From an uncultured Bacteroidota bacterium (GTDB lineage: Bacteria; Bacteroidota; Bacteroidia; Chitinophagales; Chitinophagaceae): a stretch of 64,000 nucleotides of DNA. The position numbers were made by a program, and so were the translations under genes. The notes beneath the pieces were generated by a model. The model was not told the DNA's origin. It searched no databases and was given only the letters and a program-made list of their open reading frames with translations. The stretch spans positions 1 through 64,000 of the forward strand of contig CAINUN010000016.1 of the NCBI GenBank assembly GCA_903853805.1, read 5' to 3'. This document shows positions 8,677 to 18,210 of the stretch, in pieces; positions within the stretch are counted from its first letter, which is position 1; each line of letters opens with the position of its first letter.

Positions 8677-10473
8677 ATGCAGCACATCCGCAACTTTTGC
8701 ATCATCGCCCATATTGACCACGGAAAAAGCACTCTTGCCGACCGTTTGCTTGAATTCACGAAGACTATTTCTTCACGAGACATGCAAGCTCAGGTGCTTG
8801 ATGATATGGATTTAGAGCGAGAGAAAGGCATTACTATCAAGAGCCACGCTATTCAAATGGACTATGAGTACAAAGGCAATAAATACACCCTTAACCTCAT
8901 TGATACACCCGGCCATGTTGACTTTTCTTACGAAGTAAGTCGGGCTTTGGCTGCTTGTGAAGGTGCGCTTTTGTTAGTTGATGCTTCACAAGGCATTCAA
9001 GCACAAACGATTTCTAACCTTTACCTTGCTTTAGATAACGACCTTGAAATCATTCCTGTCATCAACAAGATTGATATGGACGGTGCCATGATTCCTGAAG
9101 TGACTGACCAAATTGTGGACCTTATTGGCTGCAAACCCGAAGAAATTATTTTGGCATCGGGCAAGTCGGGTATTGGCATTGAAGAGATTATGTCAGGCAT
9201 CATCGAAAGAATTCCTGCACCGAAAGGAGACCCGAATGCTCCTTTACAAGCTTTGATTTTCGACTCTGTGTTCAATTCTTTTCGTGGTGTCATTGCATAC
9301 TACCGAATTTTCAATGGTAAATTGACGAAGAACGACCGCATCAAGTTTTTTCATACCGATAATATTTATACTGCTGATGAAGTGGGCACTCTTAAAATGG
9401 GTTTAATTCCCAAGAAAGAAGTGTTGACTGGAGATGTGGGTTACATCATTACAGGCATTAAGGACGCGAAAGAAATTAAAGTGGGCGACACTATTTCACT
9501 TGTAAGCAACCCATGCCTCGATTACATACATGGTTTTGAGGATGTGAAGCCAATGGTTTTTGCAGGAATATTTCCTGTAGTGACTGAAGACTTTGAAGAG
9601 TTGCGTGATTGTATGGAAAAGCTCCAACTCAATGATGCTTCATTGACCTTCGAACCAGAAACATCTCAGGCGCTTGGGTTTGGTTTCAGATGCGGGTTCC
9701 TCGGCATGTTGCACATGGAAATCATTCAAGAAAGATTAGAACGTGAGTTCAATCAAACCGTGATTACTACTGTGCCCAATGTTAGCTTCAAAGCCTATCT
9801 TACAAAAGAACCTGACCAAGCTATCATTGTAAACAACCCAACTGAAATGCCCGACCCTAGCAAACTAGACCGCATTGAGGAGCCTTTTATTCGCGCTCAA
9901 ATCATTACGTTACCCGACTACATTGGCAATATCATGACTCTTTGCCTTGGAAAGCGTGGGTTGTTGATTAACCAACATTATCTCACACCTACTCGTGTAG
10001 AGCTTGTTTTTGAAATCCCTTTGGCGGAAATAGTTTTCGACTTCTACGATAAATTAAAAAGCTGCACACGTGGCTATGCATCCTTCGATTATCATCCGCT
10101 CGACTATCGCGAAAGTGATATTGCTAAGATGGATATTCTGTTAAACGGCGATAAAGTAGATGCGCTGAGTGCCTTGATTCATCGCAGTCGTGCGCAAGAC
10201 TTTGGAAGAAAGCTTTGCTCCAAACTCAAAGACCTTCTTACCCGCCACCAATTTGTCATTGCCATTCAAGCCGCTATTGGCGCCAAGATTGTTGCCAGAG
10301 AAACCATTTCTGCCATGCGCAAAGACGTTACTGCAAAGTGTTATGGTGGTGACATCAGTCGTAAACGAAAACTCCTTGAAAAACAAAAAGAAGGGAAGAA
10401 ACGTATGCGTCAAATAGGCAATGTAGAAATTCCGCAAGAGGCTTTCCTTGCCGTGTTGAAGCTGGATGAGTAG
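8677..10473 (+). CDS. lepA: Elongation factor 4 (LepA)
   Basis: A ribosome-associated GTPase that acts on stalled or mispositioned ribosomes. The 598-residue length is standard. G-domain motifs are intact: [10 protein letters not shown] (residues 11-20), DTPGH (76-80) and NKID (130-133). The EF-G-like domains follow ([17 protein letters not shown]), then the LepA-specific C-terminal domain with [20 protein letters not shown]. It is a single gene with convergent holA downstream and no obvious terminator hairpin in the 87-bp gap. Confidence 0.97.
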   Translation: MQHIRNFCIIAHIDHGKSTLADRLLEFTKTISSRDMQAQVLDDMDLEREKGITIKSHAIQMDYEYKGNKYTLNLIDTPGHVDFSYEVSRALAACEGALLLVDASQGIQAQTISNLYLALDNDLEIIPVINKIDMDGAMIPEVTDQIVDLIGCKPEEIILASGKSGIGIEEIMSGIIERIPAPKGDPNAPLQALIFDSVFNSFRGVIAYYRIFNGKLTKNDRIKFFHTDNIYTADEVGTLKMGLIPKKEVLTGDVGYIITGIKDAKEIKVGDTISLVSNPCLDYIHGFEDVKPMVFAGIFPVVTEDFEELRDCMEKLQLNDASLTFEPETSQALGFGFRCGFLGMLHMEIIQERLEREFNQTVITTVPNVSFKAYLTKEPDQAIIVNNPTEMPDPSKLDRIEEPFIRAQIITLPDYIGNIMTLCLGKRGLLINQHYLTPTRVELVFEIPLAEIVFDFYDKLKSCTRGYASFDYHPLDYRESDIAKMDILLNGDKVDALSALIHRSRAQDFGRKLCSKLKDLLTRHQFVIAIQAAIGAKIVARETISAMRKDVTAKCYGGDISRKRKLLEKQKEGKKRMRQIGNVEIPQEAFLAVLKLDE

Positions 10474-10560
10474 GTAATTTGAAAATAGATTGTTCTTCAT
10501 AATCATGTTTGAAGATGGTGAATTGAAAATCGCTCTAATTTTCTTTTCATTCGAACTTCC

Positions 10561-11574
10561 TCAACTGACCATTAACAACTCCAACCTTCCTACCATTTCT
10601 CTTAACAATTCTTTGTCTTCAGTAGCTGCGCCTACTCCTACTGACATGGCACTGTATTTACCTAAAAGCATTAGACTGTTTTCTGTTTTTGGTAAAGTCC
10701 AAACTTGCATGGAACGCTTCATATTTTGGTAGCGTTCGCCCCAAAGTTGAATAGTAGTGGAAATTTCTTTGTCCATTTTTCCACGCAGGAAATGAGCCAT
10801 ATAGAGCTTTGAAAAATAGCCATAGAAAACGCCAATGACCAAAGGCATTGCTGCATTTTTGGGGTTGGCAGAAAAGTAAGCAAGCATGCGATAGAGTTTT
10901 TCTTTATCACCAACAGCAAGCGCTTCAGGCATTTCAAAAACATTGTACTCTCTCGAGATGCCAATATATTTTTGAATAAGTTCGGCAGTAAGCAACTTTT
11001 CTTCGGGGACATTAATACGCACTTTCTCAATTTCATTCACAATCTTTTGAAGATCGTTACCAAGATAAGTTGCAAGTATTTGTGATTCCCTTTCGTTGAT
11101 ATGAAAACCTATTTCAATGCCATAATTCTCAATCCATTTGGGCAGTGCTTCGTCCTTCAGCTTGTCGCTTGTGAAATAATAACCTTTGTCTTTGGCTAGT
11201 TTGGCAAGCTTACCGCGACCATCCACTTTCTTAAAACGATGTTCAATTAGAAAAACAGTGGTTGGTGCAGGATTTTCGAGGTAGCCCGTCAATTCATTTA
11301 AACTACGCATTTGCGCAGCATCTTTCAATATGACCACTTGCCTTTCTGCAAACATTGGAAAACGACGACAGGCATTGACCACATCTGCCCAATCTACATC
11401 TTTACCATAAAGTGTGATGAGATTGAAATCTTTTTCAGCAGGAGATAAAATATGCTCTTCAAAATAATTGCCGATAAAGTCTAAGTAAAAAGGCTCTTCG
11501 CCATCTATGACATAAAAAGGGGCAAATTTTTTCGCCTTTAGCGATTGCATGAGTTTGTTGAGTTCTGCCGACAT
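10561..11574 (-). CDS. holA: DNA polymerase III delta subunit (HolA)
   Basis: The delta subunit of the clamp loader, which opens the beta clamp. The 337-residue length and the pattern FAPFYVIDGEEPFYLDFI at the N-terminus, FPMFAERQVVILKDA near residue 70-85 and the helical C-terminal collar domain fit the family. It starts at an ATG only 3 bp after the stop of the upstream exonuclease gene, so the two are co-transcribed and probably translationally coupled. Confidence 0.9.
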   Translation of the reverse strand: MSAELNKLMQSLKAKKFAPFYVIDGEEPFYLDFIGNYFEEHILSPAEKDFNLITLYGKDVDWADVVNACRRFPMFAERQVVILKDAAQMRSLNELTGYLENPAPTTVFLIEHRFKKVDGRGKLAKLAKDKGYYFTSDKLKDEALPKWIENYGIEIGFHINERESQILATYLGNDLQKIVNEIEKVRINVPEEKLLTAELIQKYIGISREYNVFEMPEALAVGDKEKLYRMLAYFSANPKNAAMPLVIGVFYGYFSKLYMAHFLRGKMDKEISTTIQLWGERYQNMKRSMQVWTLPKTENSLMLLGKYSAMSVGVGAATEDKELLREMVGRLELLMVS

Positions 11575-11577
11575 CTT

Positions 11578-12303
11578 TTATGCTTCTACTATTTCTTTTT
11601 CAAATTCAAAATCATTTTTACCAGCGAGTCTCAAATAAATTTTTGCAGTTGTTGCCACATCTTTCAAACAATAATGAGCAATACGTGGGAGGTTATTCTC
11701 ATTCCAAAAAACCTTTCCCACCATGCTGCCATCAATATCATCTTTGGGTGAAGGAATGCCTAATACTTCAGCCAGCAAAGCCAAAGAAGTAAAGTGTTTG
11801 TAATCGCCAAATTTCCACATTTCCAAGGTATCAAGAATATTAAGTGCCCACGGTTTCTTGTTTTGAAATTGCATGGATTCGGGAATTGGAATATTGTTGA
11901 TAATCATTCGGCGGCAAAGAAAGGGTAAATCAAACTCACGAATGTTGTGCCCGCAAAATTTCATGTCGGGTTGATGATAAGTAAAGCGGGAAAGCGTTTC
12001 ACTAAATTGATTTAACAAAACTTTCTCATCGCTTCCAGTGAGCGATTTCAAGACCAATTTCCAACTTTTATTTTTCTCTACAAGGCAACCTATGCCAATG
12101 CAAACCACTTTGGCGAACTCTGAAAATATTCCTGCCTTCTCAGTAAAAAGCATTTCAGGAGAGGCGTTCTCGTCTACGCTACTTTTCAAAAAACGCGACT
12201 TTCTACTCCATTGTTCCTGCATTCCGTAAGACATATTACCATATTCAGCTTGGCAGGAAACTGTTTCAATATCTATGAAGAGAATTTTTCGAAGGTGTTC
12301 CAT
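11578..12303 (-). CDS. DEDD-type 3'-5' exonuclease, PolB-exonuclease-like
   Basis: A 241-residue exonuclease of the group related to the proofreading domain of family B DNA polymerases (PF10108-like). The first ATG is at 12303, giving MEHLRKILFIDIETVSC; a TTG two codons upstream is unlikely to be the start. FIDIET carries the first catalytic acidic pair, FCGHNIREFDLPFLCRR the second motif, and HYCLKDVATTAKIYLRL the last, with the Y-x3-D pattern of the DEDDy class. It is followed directly by holA, which suggests a role in DNA replication or repair, but its substrate is not known. Confidence 0.85.
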   Translation of the reverse strand: MEHLRKILFIDIETVSCQAEYGNMSYGMQEQWSRKSRFLKSSVDENASPEMLFTEKAGIFSEFAKVVCIGIGCLVEKNKSWKLVLKSLTGSDEKVLLNQFSETLSRFTYHQPDMKFCGHNIREFDLPFLCRRMIINNIPIPESMQFQNKKPWALNILDTLEMWKFGDYKHFTSLALLAEVLGIPSPKDDIDGSMVGKVFWNENNLPRIAHYCLKDVATTAKIYLRLAGKNDFEFEKEIVEA

Positions 12304-12316
12304 GAGCAATCCAATT

Positions 12317-12324
12317 TATATTTG
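12317..12324 (+). promoter_or_regulatory. Candidate -7 element TATATTTG
   Basis: TATATTTG matches TAnnTTTG exactly and lies 27 bases before the ATG of the coiled-coil protein gene, in the short gap to the divergent exonuclease gene. Confidence 0.45.
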
Positions 12325-12350
12325 CACAAAATAACCAAATAACTGTTTTT

Positions 12351-13292
12351 ATGAGTTACAATTTAAATGAGCCTTCGCCATCTAATAATCAACCAAACAA
12401 AAAAAACACATGGATTTTCATTGGTGCCATTGCGCTTTTGTTGTTGGGTAATATTTATCTCTTCGTTAGTCGCAACAAAGTTATGGAACAAAGAGATGAA
12501 GCAATGAGCCAAGTAGATACAACTACCTCTTCATTACACAATGTTCAAAACGAATATGATGCAGCCCTTGCTCGCCTCGACCAACTCACTAGCGAAAACG
12601 CACAGCTTGACAGCATGGTGAATGGAAAAGATTCTGAAATAGGAAAAATAAAATCGCAGATTCAAAAACTGCTTTCAAGTGGCAAAAAGAATAGTGCCGA
12701 TTTGAAAAAAGCACGTACGATGATTGAGCAACTCAATTCAACTGTGAAGTCTTACGAAGAGCAAATTGCTCAGTTGAAAGATGAAAACTCAAAGCTAACC
12801 GACTACAATAAAGTGGTAACCAAAGAAAGAGATTCTACGGTTGAGAAAAATATTACGCTGCAACAAAAAGTAAAGCTCGGCGCTGTGCTTCATTGCTCCA
12901 ACATTCGTATGGAACCCATAGATTTGAGACGTGGTGGCAAGAAAGAAAAACAAACTTCAAGAGCAAGTAGAGTAGATATTTTCAGATTGACATTTGATAT
13001 CGACGATAACCGAATTGCTGAAGACGGACTGAAGAATATTTACGTTAGAATTGTTGCTCCCAATGGCAATTTAATGAGCAATACTGCCTTTGGGTCGGGC
13101 GCTACAACAACTGCTAAAGGAGATGCCTTGAACTATACTATTTTAAAGCAAATCAGTTTGAAACAAGGCGAGTCTGTGAAAAATATCACAGTTGATTGGC
13201 ATCAAGACAACAGTTATCAAAAAGGCAGCTATACCATTGAGTTTTACAACGAAGGATTTAAGATAGGTAGTGGGAATATCAACCTTCGATAA
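12351..13292 (+). CDS. Membrane-anchored coiled-coil protein, unknown function
   Basis: I recognise the architecture but not a function. The 313-residue protein has a Pro/Asn-rich N-terminus and one membrane helix (about residues 19-40, WIFIGAIALLLLGNIYLFV). A long coiled coil with heptad-like Leu/Ile spacing follows (about 45-170), then a C-terminal beta-rich domain of about 130 residues (LGAVLHCSNIRMEPIDLR onward). Similar proteins are common in Bacteroidota as conserved hypotheticals. The C-terminal domain probably faces the periplasm. It is a monocistronic gene ending in a clear terminator and precedes a two-component system that has its own upstream gap. Confidence 0.75.
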   Translation: MSYNLNEPSPSNNQPNKKNTWIFIGAIALLLLGNIYLFVSRNKVMEQRDEAMSQVDTTTSSLHNVQNEYDAALARLDQLTSENAQLDSMVNGKDSEIGKIKSQIQKLLSSGKKNSADLKKARTMIEQLNSTVKSYEEQIAQLKDENSKLTDYNKVVTKERDSTVEKNITLQQKVKLGAVLHCSNIRMEPIDLRRGGKKEKQTSRASRVDIFRLTFDIDDNRIAEDGLKNIYVRIVAPNGNLMSNTAFGSGATTTAKGDALNYTILKQISLKQGESVKNITVDWHQDNSYQKGSYTIEFYNEGFKIGSGNINLR

Positions 13293-13314
13293 TTTGCTCA
13301 ATATTGTTTTAATG

Positions 13315-13353
13315 AAAAGCCTTGTAGAATGACTATCATGCTCAGGGCTTTTT
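13315..13353 (+). terminator. Rho-independent terminator
   Basis: The arms AAAAGCCTTG and CAGGGCTTTT pair over 10 bp with one G-U and are followed by T residues. The hairpin starts 23 bp after the stop of the coiled-coil protein gene. Confidence 0.8.
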
Positions 13354-13425
13354 ACTTAACAATTACATAATGCAGGTATCAACATTACTTAACGATAGGG
13401 TAATTAATATTGCATCAGAAATTTT

Positions 13426-14109
13426 ATGGAGCTTCCAAATAAAATATTGATTGTTGACGACGAGCAAGATATCGTTGAATTTCTAAGCTATAGTTTGAAA
13501 AGCAAAGGATATTTAACTGCTTCTGCAAAAGACGGCTTGGAAGCAATTCGTAAAGCCAAAGAATTTCAGCCTGACTTGATTTTGATGGACGTGATGATGC
13601 CAAAGAAAGATGGTGTTCAAGCTGTGAAGGAATTGAGAATGATGCCTGAATTTGAAAAGACCATCATTATTTTTCTAACAGCACTGAGCGATGAACGTTC
13701 AGAAATTCAAGGACTAAATTCAGGGGCAGATGATTATCTTGCTAAGCCTATCAAACCGGAATTATTAGCAACAAGAATTAGTGCAGCATTAAGGAGAATG
13801 AAGAAGGATGAAGATGCGGATGAAAAAATGAATTTTGGGGATTTAGAAATCAATAAAACAAAGTTTTCGATTACTTATAAAGAAGAAGAAATTATTCTTG
13901 CGAAGAAAGAATTTGAACTGCTTTCTTTACTGGCTTCTAAGCCCGGAAAAGTTTTTTTACGTAATGAAATTCTACAAAGAGTTTGGGGAACAGATGTAAT
14001 TGTTGGAGACCGAACCATAGATGTCCATGTTAGAAAAATTCGTCAAAAAGTAGGTATAGACCTCATCACCACGGTAAAAGGAGTAGGCTATAAATTTGAA
14101 ATGGTTTAG
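13426..14109 (+). CDS. OmpR/PhoB-family response regulator
   Basis: A 227-residue DNA-binding response regulator. The receiver domain (about 5-120) has the acidic pair D11/D12, the phospho-acceptor D55 in LILMDVMMP, the switch threonine in FLTAL and the lysine in LAKPIKP. The C-terminal winged-helix domain (about 130-227) has the typical KEFELLSLLASKPGKVFLR and TIDVHVRKIRQKVG segments, ending in TVKGVGYKFE. The histidine kinase gene starts 9 bp after its stop, so they form one operon. The closest described parallel is PhoB/PhoR, but the signal cannot be read from the sequence. Confidence 0.9.
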   Translation: MELPNKILIVDDEQDIVEFLSYSLKSKGYLTASAKDGLEAIRKAKEFQPDLILMDVMMPKKDGVQAVKELRMMPEFEKTIIIFLTALSDERSEIQGLNSGADDYLAKPIKPELLATRISAALRRMKKDEDADEKMNFGDLEINKTKFSITYKEEEIILAKKEFELLSLLASKPGKVFLRNEILQRVWGTDVIVGDRTIDVHVRKIRQKVGIDLITTVKGVGYKFEMV

Positions 14110-14118
14110 TTTTAGTCA

Positions 14119-15171
14119 ATGCCTTTATTTGATACCAAGAATTTATCTCCTCGAACACTTTCGTTTTATACAGCTATTGCTTTAGCAAGCATCAATACTA
14201 TTTTCAGTCTTTTAGTAATTAGCGAATGGTATTTTTCATTTGTTGTTTTCGGAATTACGTTCCTCATTTCTTATTTCATTTATCATTACACACTACAGGA
14301 GTTTATTTACCGAAAAATAAAGCTCATTTACAAATTCATTTATCAAACCAAAGCCACCAAACGCGAAGAGTTTTTCTACGACAAGGTGTTGCCCAAACGG
14401 TCTATTGACCAAGTTAATGAAGACGTACAAAATTGGGCAGAGCAAAAAAAAGATGAAATTGAAATGCTTCGTGCAAATGAGCTTTTCAGAAAGGAGTTTT
14501 TGATGAATCTAGCACATGAATTAAGAACACCCATTTTCACAGTTCAAGGTTATGTAGAAACGCTTTTGAATGGCGCGATTGATGATGCATCTGTCAATAA
14601 AAAATTTCTTGCCAATGCTTCAAAAGGCATTGATAGATTGGTTCAGTTGGTTGACGATTTGAATGAAATCTCGCAGCTAGAGTCTGGAAAAGTAGAGATG
14701 CAAAAAGAGCATTTTATTATTCAAGATTTAATCAGCGATGTGTTTGAAGAATTTTCTTTGAGAGCAAAAGAAAAAAACATTTCCCTTACTTATAAAAAAG
14801 GAACCGAAGGTGCCTTAAATGTAATTGCCGACAAACAAAAAATCAAACAAGTGTTAGTTAACTTAATCAGCAATGCCATCAAATATGGAACTGAACAAGG
14901 AACTGTTACTGCTGGTTGTTATGTGATGGACGACAAGCATATTTATATTGAAGTTTCGGATGATGGAGTTGGCATTGAAGAAGAACACCTGCCACGCATT
15001 TTTGAACGTTTTTATCGTGCAGATAGAAGTCGTAGCCGTGAAATAGGCGGTACAGGTCTTGGGCTAGCTATTGTGAAACACATTATAGAAGCACACAACC
15101 AAACTGTCACCGTTCGTAGTAAAGTAGGTGTTGGTTCTTCGTTTGGATTTACTTTGGTAAGGGTGTTATAA
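14119..15171 (+). CDS. Sensor histidine kinase, PhoR-like
   Basis: A 350-residue membrane kinase that phosphorylates the preceding response regulator. Two adjacent hydrophobic helices (about residues 15-55) have almost no periplasmic loop between them, so it may sense within the membrane or through a partner. The H box NLAHELRTPIF contains the phospho-accepting H133. The ATPase domain shows the N box LVNLISNAIKYG, DDGVGIEEEHLPRIFERFY and GGTGLGLAIVKHI. No PAS or HAMP domain is visible, unlike the classical PhoR. It ends 9 bp before the convergent TonB-dependent receptor gene, with no terminator hairpin visible. Confidence 0.9.
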   Translation: MPLFDTKNLSPRTLSFYTAIALASINTIFSLLVISEWYFSFVVFGITFLISYFIYHYTLQEFIYRKIKLIYKFIYQTKATKREEFFYDKVLPKRSIDQVNEDVQNWAEQKKDEIEMLRANELFRKEFLMNLAHELRTPIFTVQGYVETLLNGAIDDASVNKKFLANASKGIDRLVQLVDDLNEISQLESGKVEMQKEHFIIQDLISDVFEEFSLRAKEKNISLTYKKGTEGALNVIADKQKIKQVLVNLISNAIKYGTEQGTVTAGCYVMDDKHIYIEVSDDGVGIEEEHLPRIFERFYRADRSRSREIGGTGLGLAIVKHIIEAHNQTVTVRSKVGVGSSFGFTLVRVL

Positions 15172-15179
15172 CAATTAAG

Positions 15180-17543
15180 TTAGAACTTAAAATTAAACGT
15201 TACACTTGGAAGTATTGGAAAAACTGAGACCTGCTTAATACTTAAATCGATTCCTTGTGAGGTGTTACCTTTACTATCTACAAAAAGGAAGTAAGGATTC
15301 TGTCTACTATAAACATTATATACTGAAAACGCCCAACTACTCTCAAGCTTCCTATGCTTTTTAGGCTGAGGCTTATATATAGCAGAAATGTCGAGGCGGT
15401 GATAAGCAAACAAGCGATAGGAATTTAAATTGCTATACTCTGGAGTTAACTGCTGTTCTATAAAGTAGAAATTAGTGGGCAGCGTGATTGCATTGCCAGA
15501 ACCATAAATAAATACCGATGAAATTGTCCACTTTTTGTTCAATTCATAAGTACCAACAATTGAAAGGTCGTGTCTTCGATCATATTTTGCAGGAAAACGA
15601 TCACCCATATTCAAGTCGGGGAATTTTCTCCAAGTCCATGAAAGTGTATAGCCAATCCATCCCGTAAAACGACCTTTTGTTTTATTGAGAAAAAATTCAG
15701 CACCATATGCTTCACCACTACCAAAAACATAATCTAGTTCCTGCTCTCGAGATGGTTGTGAAGGAGTATAACCCTCTCTATATTCAATCTGGTTTTTCAT
15801 GTCCTTATGATGAAACTCAATGCTTCCTTCCACTTTATTATTCATAAAATTTCGAAAATAACCAAGAGAATATTGCCATGCTATTTGAGGCTTCACTAAC
15901 AAAGAACTTGGCACCCAAAGATCCGTTGGAAGTGTTGACCCATTATTTGTAATGAGGTGAATGTATTGGTAAGATTTTACAGCACTAATTTTTATTGATG
16001 AATTATTGTTCAGTTGAAAACGCATATTCAATCTAGGTTCAAGCCCTCCATATGATTTCACCAATTTACCATTTCCATAGTATGTACTATCCGTTTTTTC
16101 ATCGTTTATATTGTAGTTATAGTGCAAATAAGGTCCTACTTGACCAAAATAAGAATAACGCAATCCTGCATTAATTCGCAACCAACTATTAACATCAAAA
16201 TCATCAAGTAAATAAATACCAGCCTCATGACCATAACGTATCAATTCATTGTTGGGTTTTAGTTCGGTATCTCCAGACTTTCCAGAAATTTGATCAGGAA
16301 TAAACTTGTGAAAAGTATAGTTAAAGCCTGTTTTAAAATGATGGTTAAAACTACTGTAGTAATCGAAATCAACTTTTCCATTGTAATCTCTAATTCCTGA
16401 AGATAATTTCACTTCAAAGTCGTTTTGACTTCCTCCAAACTGAAATTTATAATCGTTGTAAATGGCTGAGGCATTCATAAACAACTTGTTATTGAATAAA
16501 TGATTCCAACGAAGCGTAGCAGTTGAATTACCCCATGGAATATCGGCATTAAAAGCTGATACTTGGCTTGTGAACTTGAAATGGTCACGACCAAAATAAC
16601 CACTTAGATAAACATGATCTTTTTTAGAAAGATTGAGATTGGCTTTCAAGTTAGCGTCGTAAAAAAAGTAGCCAGAACCTTTGAAATCGGATTTATTAGT
16701 AAAGGGTTTTAGCAAGATATCAATATAGGTTCTGCGAGCAGAAAGTACAAAGGAGCCAACATTTTTCTTGATTGGACCTTCTACCAAAAAACGAGATGCA
16801 ATCAAACCAATACCACCTTCAGTATGAAACTCCTTGGAATTTCCTTCCTTCATTGATACATCTACTACAGATGAAAGTCGTCCACCATAATTCGCAGGCA
16901 TACTACCTTTGATAAGACAAATATTTTTTACAGCATCAGAATTGAAAACAGAAAAGAAACCAAACAAATGTCCAGGATTATAAACCACTGCATCATCTAA
17001 TAAAACTAAATTTTGATCGGGACCCCCACCACGAACATAAAAACCAGAATTACCTTCACCTGCTGATTGGACACCAGGCATTAACTGTAAAGCTTTGAGA
17101 ATATCAACCTCACCAAAAATCACAGGTAAAGTTTTTATTTTTTCAATAGAAAGGGAGACTGTACCCATCTCAGTTGTCTTAACATGCTCATCTTTTCTTG
17201 AACTAGTAATTTCTATTTCTTGAAGCGTGGTAAGCGGTTTCAATTCAATATTAATAACCCTGCTTTCAGTTATATTCAATGATTGAGAAAATACAGTATA
17301 ACCAACATAAGTTGAAAGTAAATAGTGATTACCTTCAGGTAATGTGACTGAATAAAAACCGTAGGCATTAGTTTGAACAACTAGTTGAAGGTCTTTAATA
17401 ACCACATTAGCACTTATCAATGCTTCTCCATTATCTGCATCACGCACATACCCACTAAGCGTTATTTTTTTTTGTGAGAACGCTATAATTGATACAATAA
17501 TACACAACAACGATAACAGGGTCTTTTTCACTATAATTTTCAT
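15180..17543 (-). CDS. TonB-dependent receptor with N-terminal carboxypeptidase-like domain
   Basis: An outer-membrane active transporter of 787 residues. I use the ATG at 17543 (MKIIVKKTLLSLLCIIVSI), a normal signal peptide ending in AFSQ. A CarboxypepD_reg-like domain follows (about 27-110, ITLSGYVRDADNGEALISA), then a plug (GNSGFYVRGGGPDQNLVLLDDA) and a large beta-barrel ending in FNFKF, as expected for an outer-membrane protein. There is no SusD partner, so a glycan-uptake role is less likely. Its ATG lies 1 bp after the stop of a DUF3347 lipoprotein gene, so the two are translationally coupled. Heavy-metal or siderophore transport is plausible; the substrate is unknown. Confidence 0.88.
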   Translation of the reverse strand: MKIIVKKTLLSLLCIIVSIIAFSQKKITLSGYVRDADNGEALISANVVIKDLQLVVQTNAYGFYSVTLPEGNHYLLSTYVGYTVFSQSLNITESRVINIELKPLTTLQEIEITSSRKDEHVKTTEMGTVSLSIEKIKTLPVIFGEVDILKALQLMPGVQSAGEGNSGFYVRGGGPDQNLVLLDDAVVYNPGHLFGFFSVFNSDAVKNICLIKGSMPANYGGRLSSVVDVSMKEGNSKEFHTEGGIGLIASRFLVEGPIKKNVGSFVLSARRTYIDILLKPFTNKSDFKGSGYFFYDANLKANLNLSKKDHVYLSGYFGRDHFKFTSQVSAFNADIPWGNSTATLRWNHLFNNKLFMNASAIYNDYKFQFGGSQNDFEVKLSSGIRDYNGKVDFDYYSSFNHHFKTGFNYTFHKFIPDQISGKSGDTELKPNNELIRYGHEAGIYLLDDFDVNSWLRINAGLRYSYFGQVGPYLHYNYNINDEKTDSTYYGNGKLVKSYGGLEPRLNMRFQLNNNSSIKISAVKSYQYIHLITNNGSTLPTDLWVPSSLLVKPQIAWQYSLGYFRNFMNNKVEGSIEFHHKDMKNQIEYREGYTPSQPSREQELDYVFGSGEAYGAEFFLNKTKGRFTGWIGYTLSWTWRKFPDLNMGDRFPAKYDRRHDLSIVGTYELNKKWTISSVFIYGSGNAITLPTNFYFIEQQLTPEYSNLNSYRLFAYHRLDISAIYKPQPKKHRKLESSWAFSVYNVYSRQNPYFLFVDSKGNTSQGIDLSIKQVSVFPILPSVTFNFKF

Positions 17544-17544
17544 T

Positions 17545-18117
17545 TTACTTAAGCGAGTCAAATACTTTACCGCATGAAAGCATTTTGCTGCCAAAATAGG
17601 GGTTCTTCACGTCAGATTCTTCACTTAACCAAAAGGCTCCCTTATTACTAAATGCCATTGGACAAAACTCATGATAAACGTTTGCATTTTTAAGTTCTAC
17701 TTTCTTCAATATTGAGTAAAGGTTATTTGAAATAGTTTCGAACTTAGCACGCATCAACTCCATATCTGATGGACTTAATGAACTAATATCAAGCGATGCA
17801 TTTTTGATACTATCTAAATTCAAGCCTATGAATGAATTTACTACACTATCTGATGCAGAAAAAACCTGTGCATCAGTTGTGATAAGCGTGAGTTTTTCAG
17901 CAGCAATTGTCGCTTCTATAGCATCGGTTTTTACAAGAGCATTTTTCAAGTCATAGTATTTGATTAAGACATTTACCATCTTCATTGTTCCATCCTCATT
18001 CAACTTACTAGTTGGGGGTTGATTTTGTATTTCTTTTACTACAGTACTAGCGTTTTCATAACTGTTATTGCATGAAAAAAGAAAGATCAAAAAAGGAATA
18101 GAGAAAAGGTTTTTCAT
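17545..18117 (-). CDS. DUF3347 lipoprotein
   Basis: A 190-residue lipoprotein with lipobox FLFSC near residue 16. The C-terminal segment NVYHEFCPMAFSNKGAFWLS, followed by a VKNPYFGSKMLSCG motif, is the DUF3347 signature. That domain occurs alone and at the end of some copper or silver efflux periplasmic adaptors, and its conserved Cys, His and Met are suggestive of metal binding; this is family inference, not something proven by the sequence. The rest is helical. It is the first gene of a two-gene operon with the TonB-dependent receptor, whose ATG follows its TAA after one base. Confidence 0.8.
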   Translation of the reverse strand: MKNLFSIPFLIFLFSCNNSYENASTVVKEIQNQPPTSKLNEDGTMKMVNVLIKYYDLKNALVKTDAIEATIAAEKLTLITTDAQVFSASDSVVNSFIGLNLDSIKNASLDISSLSPSDMELMRAKFETISNNLYSILKKVELKNANVYHEFCPMAFSNKGAFWLSEESDVKNPYFGSKMLSCGKVFDSLK

Positions 18118-18154
18118 TCGAAATATTTTACGCTAAATTAAGGTTAAACATCAT

Positions 18155-18190
18155 AAAAAAAGAAAAGCCGTCTCTTGCGAAACAGCTTTT
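18155..18190 (-). terminator. Rho-independent terminator after the PorE-like gene
   Basis: On the minus strand AAAAGCTGTTTC pairs with GAGACGGCTTTT (two G-U pairs) around a GCAA tetraloop, followed by a T run. It ends the PorE-like transcript before the DUF3347 operon. Confidence 0.85.
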
Positions 18191-18210
18191 GAAGATAATT
18201 TTAAAACTAA

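Noticed and set aside
13426-15171. Two-component pair called as PhoBR
   Set aside because: The architecture fits, but there are no phosphate genes or PAS domain, so I kept a family-level name only.
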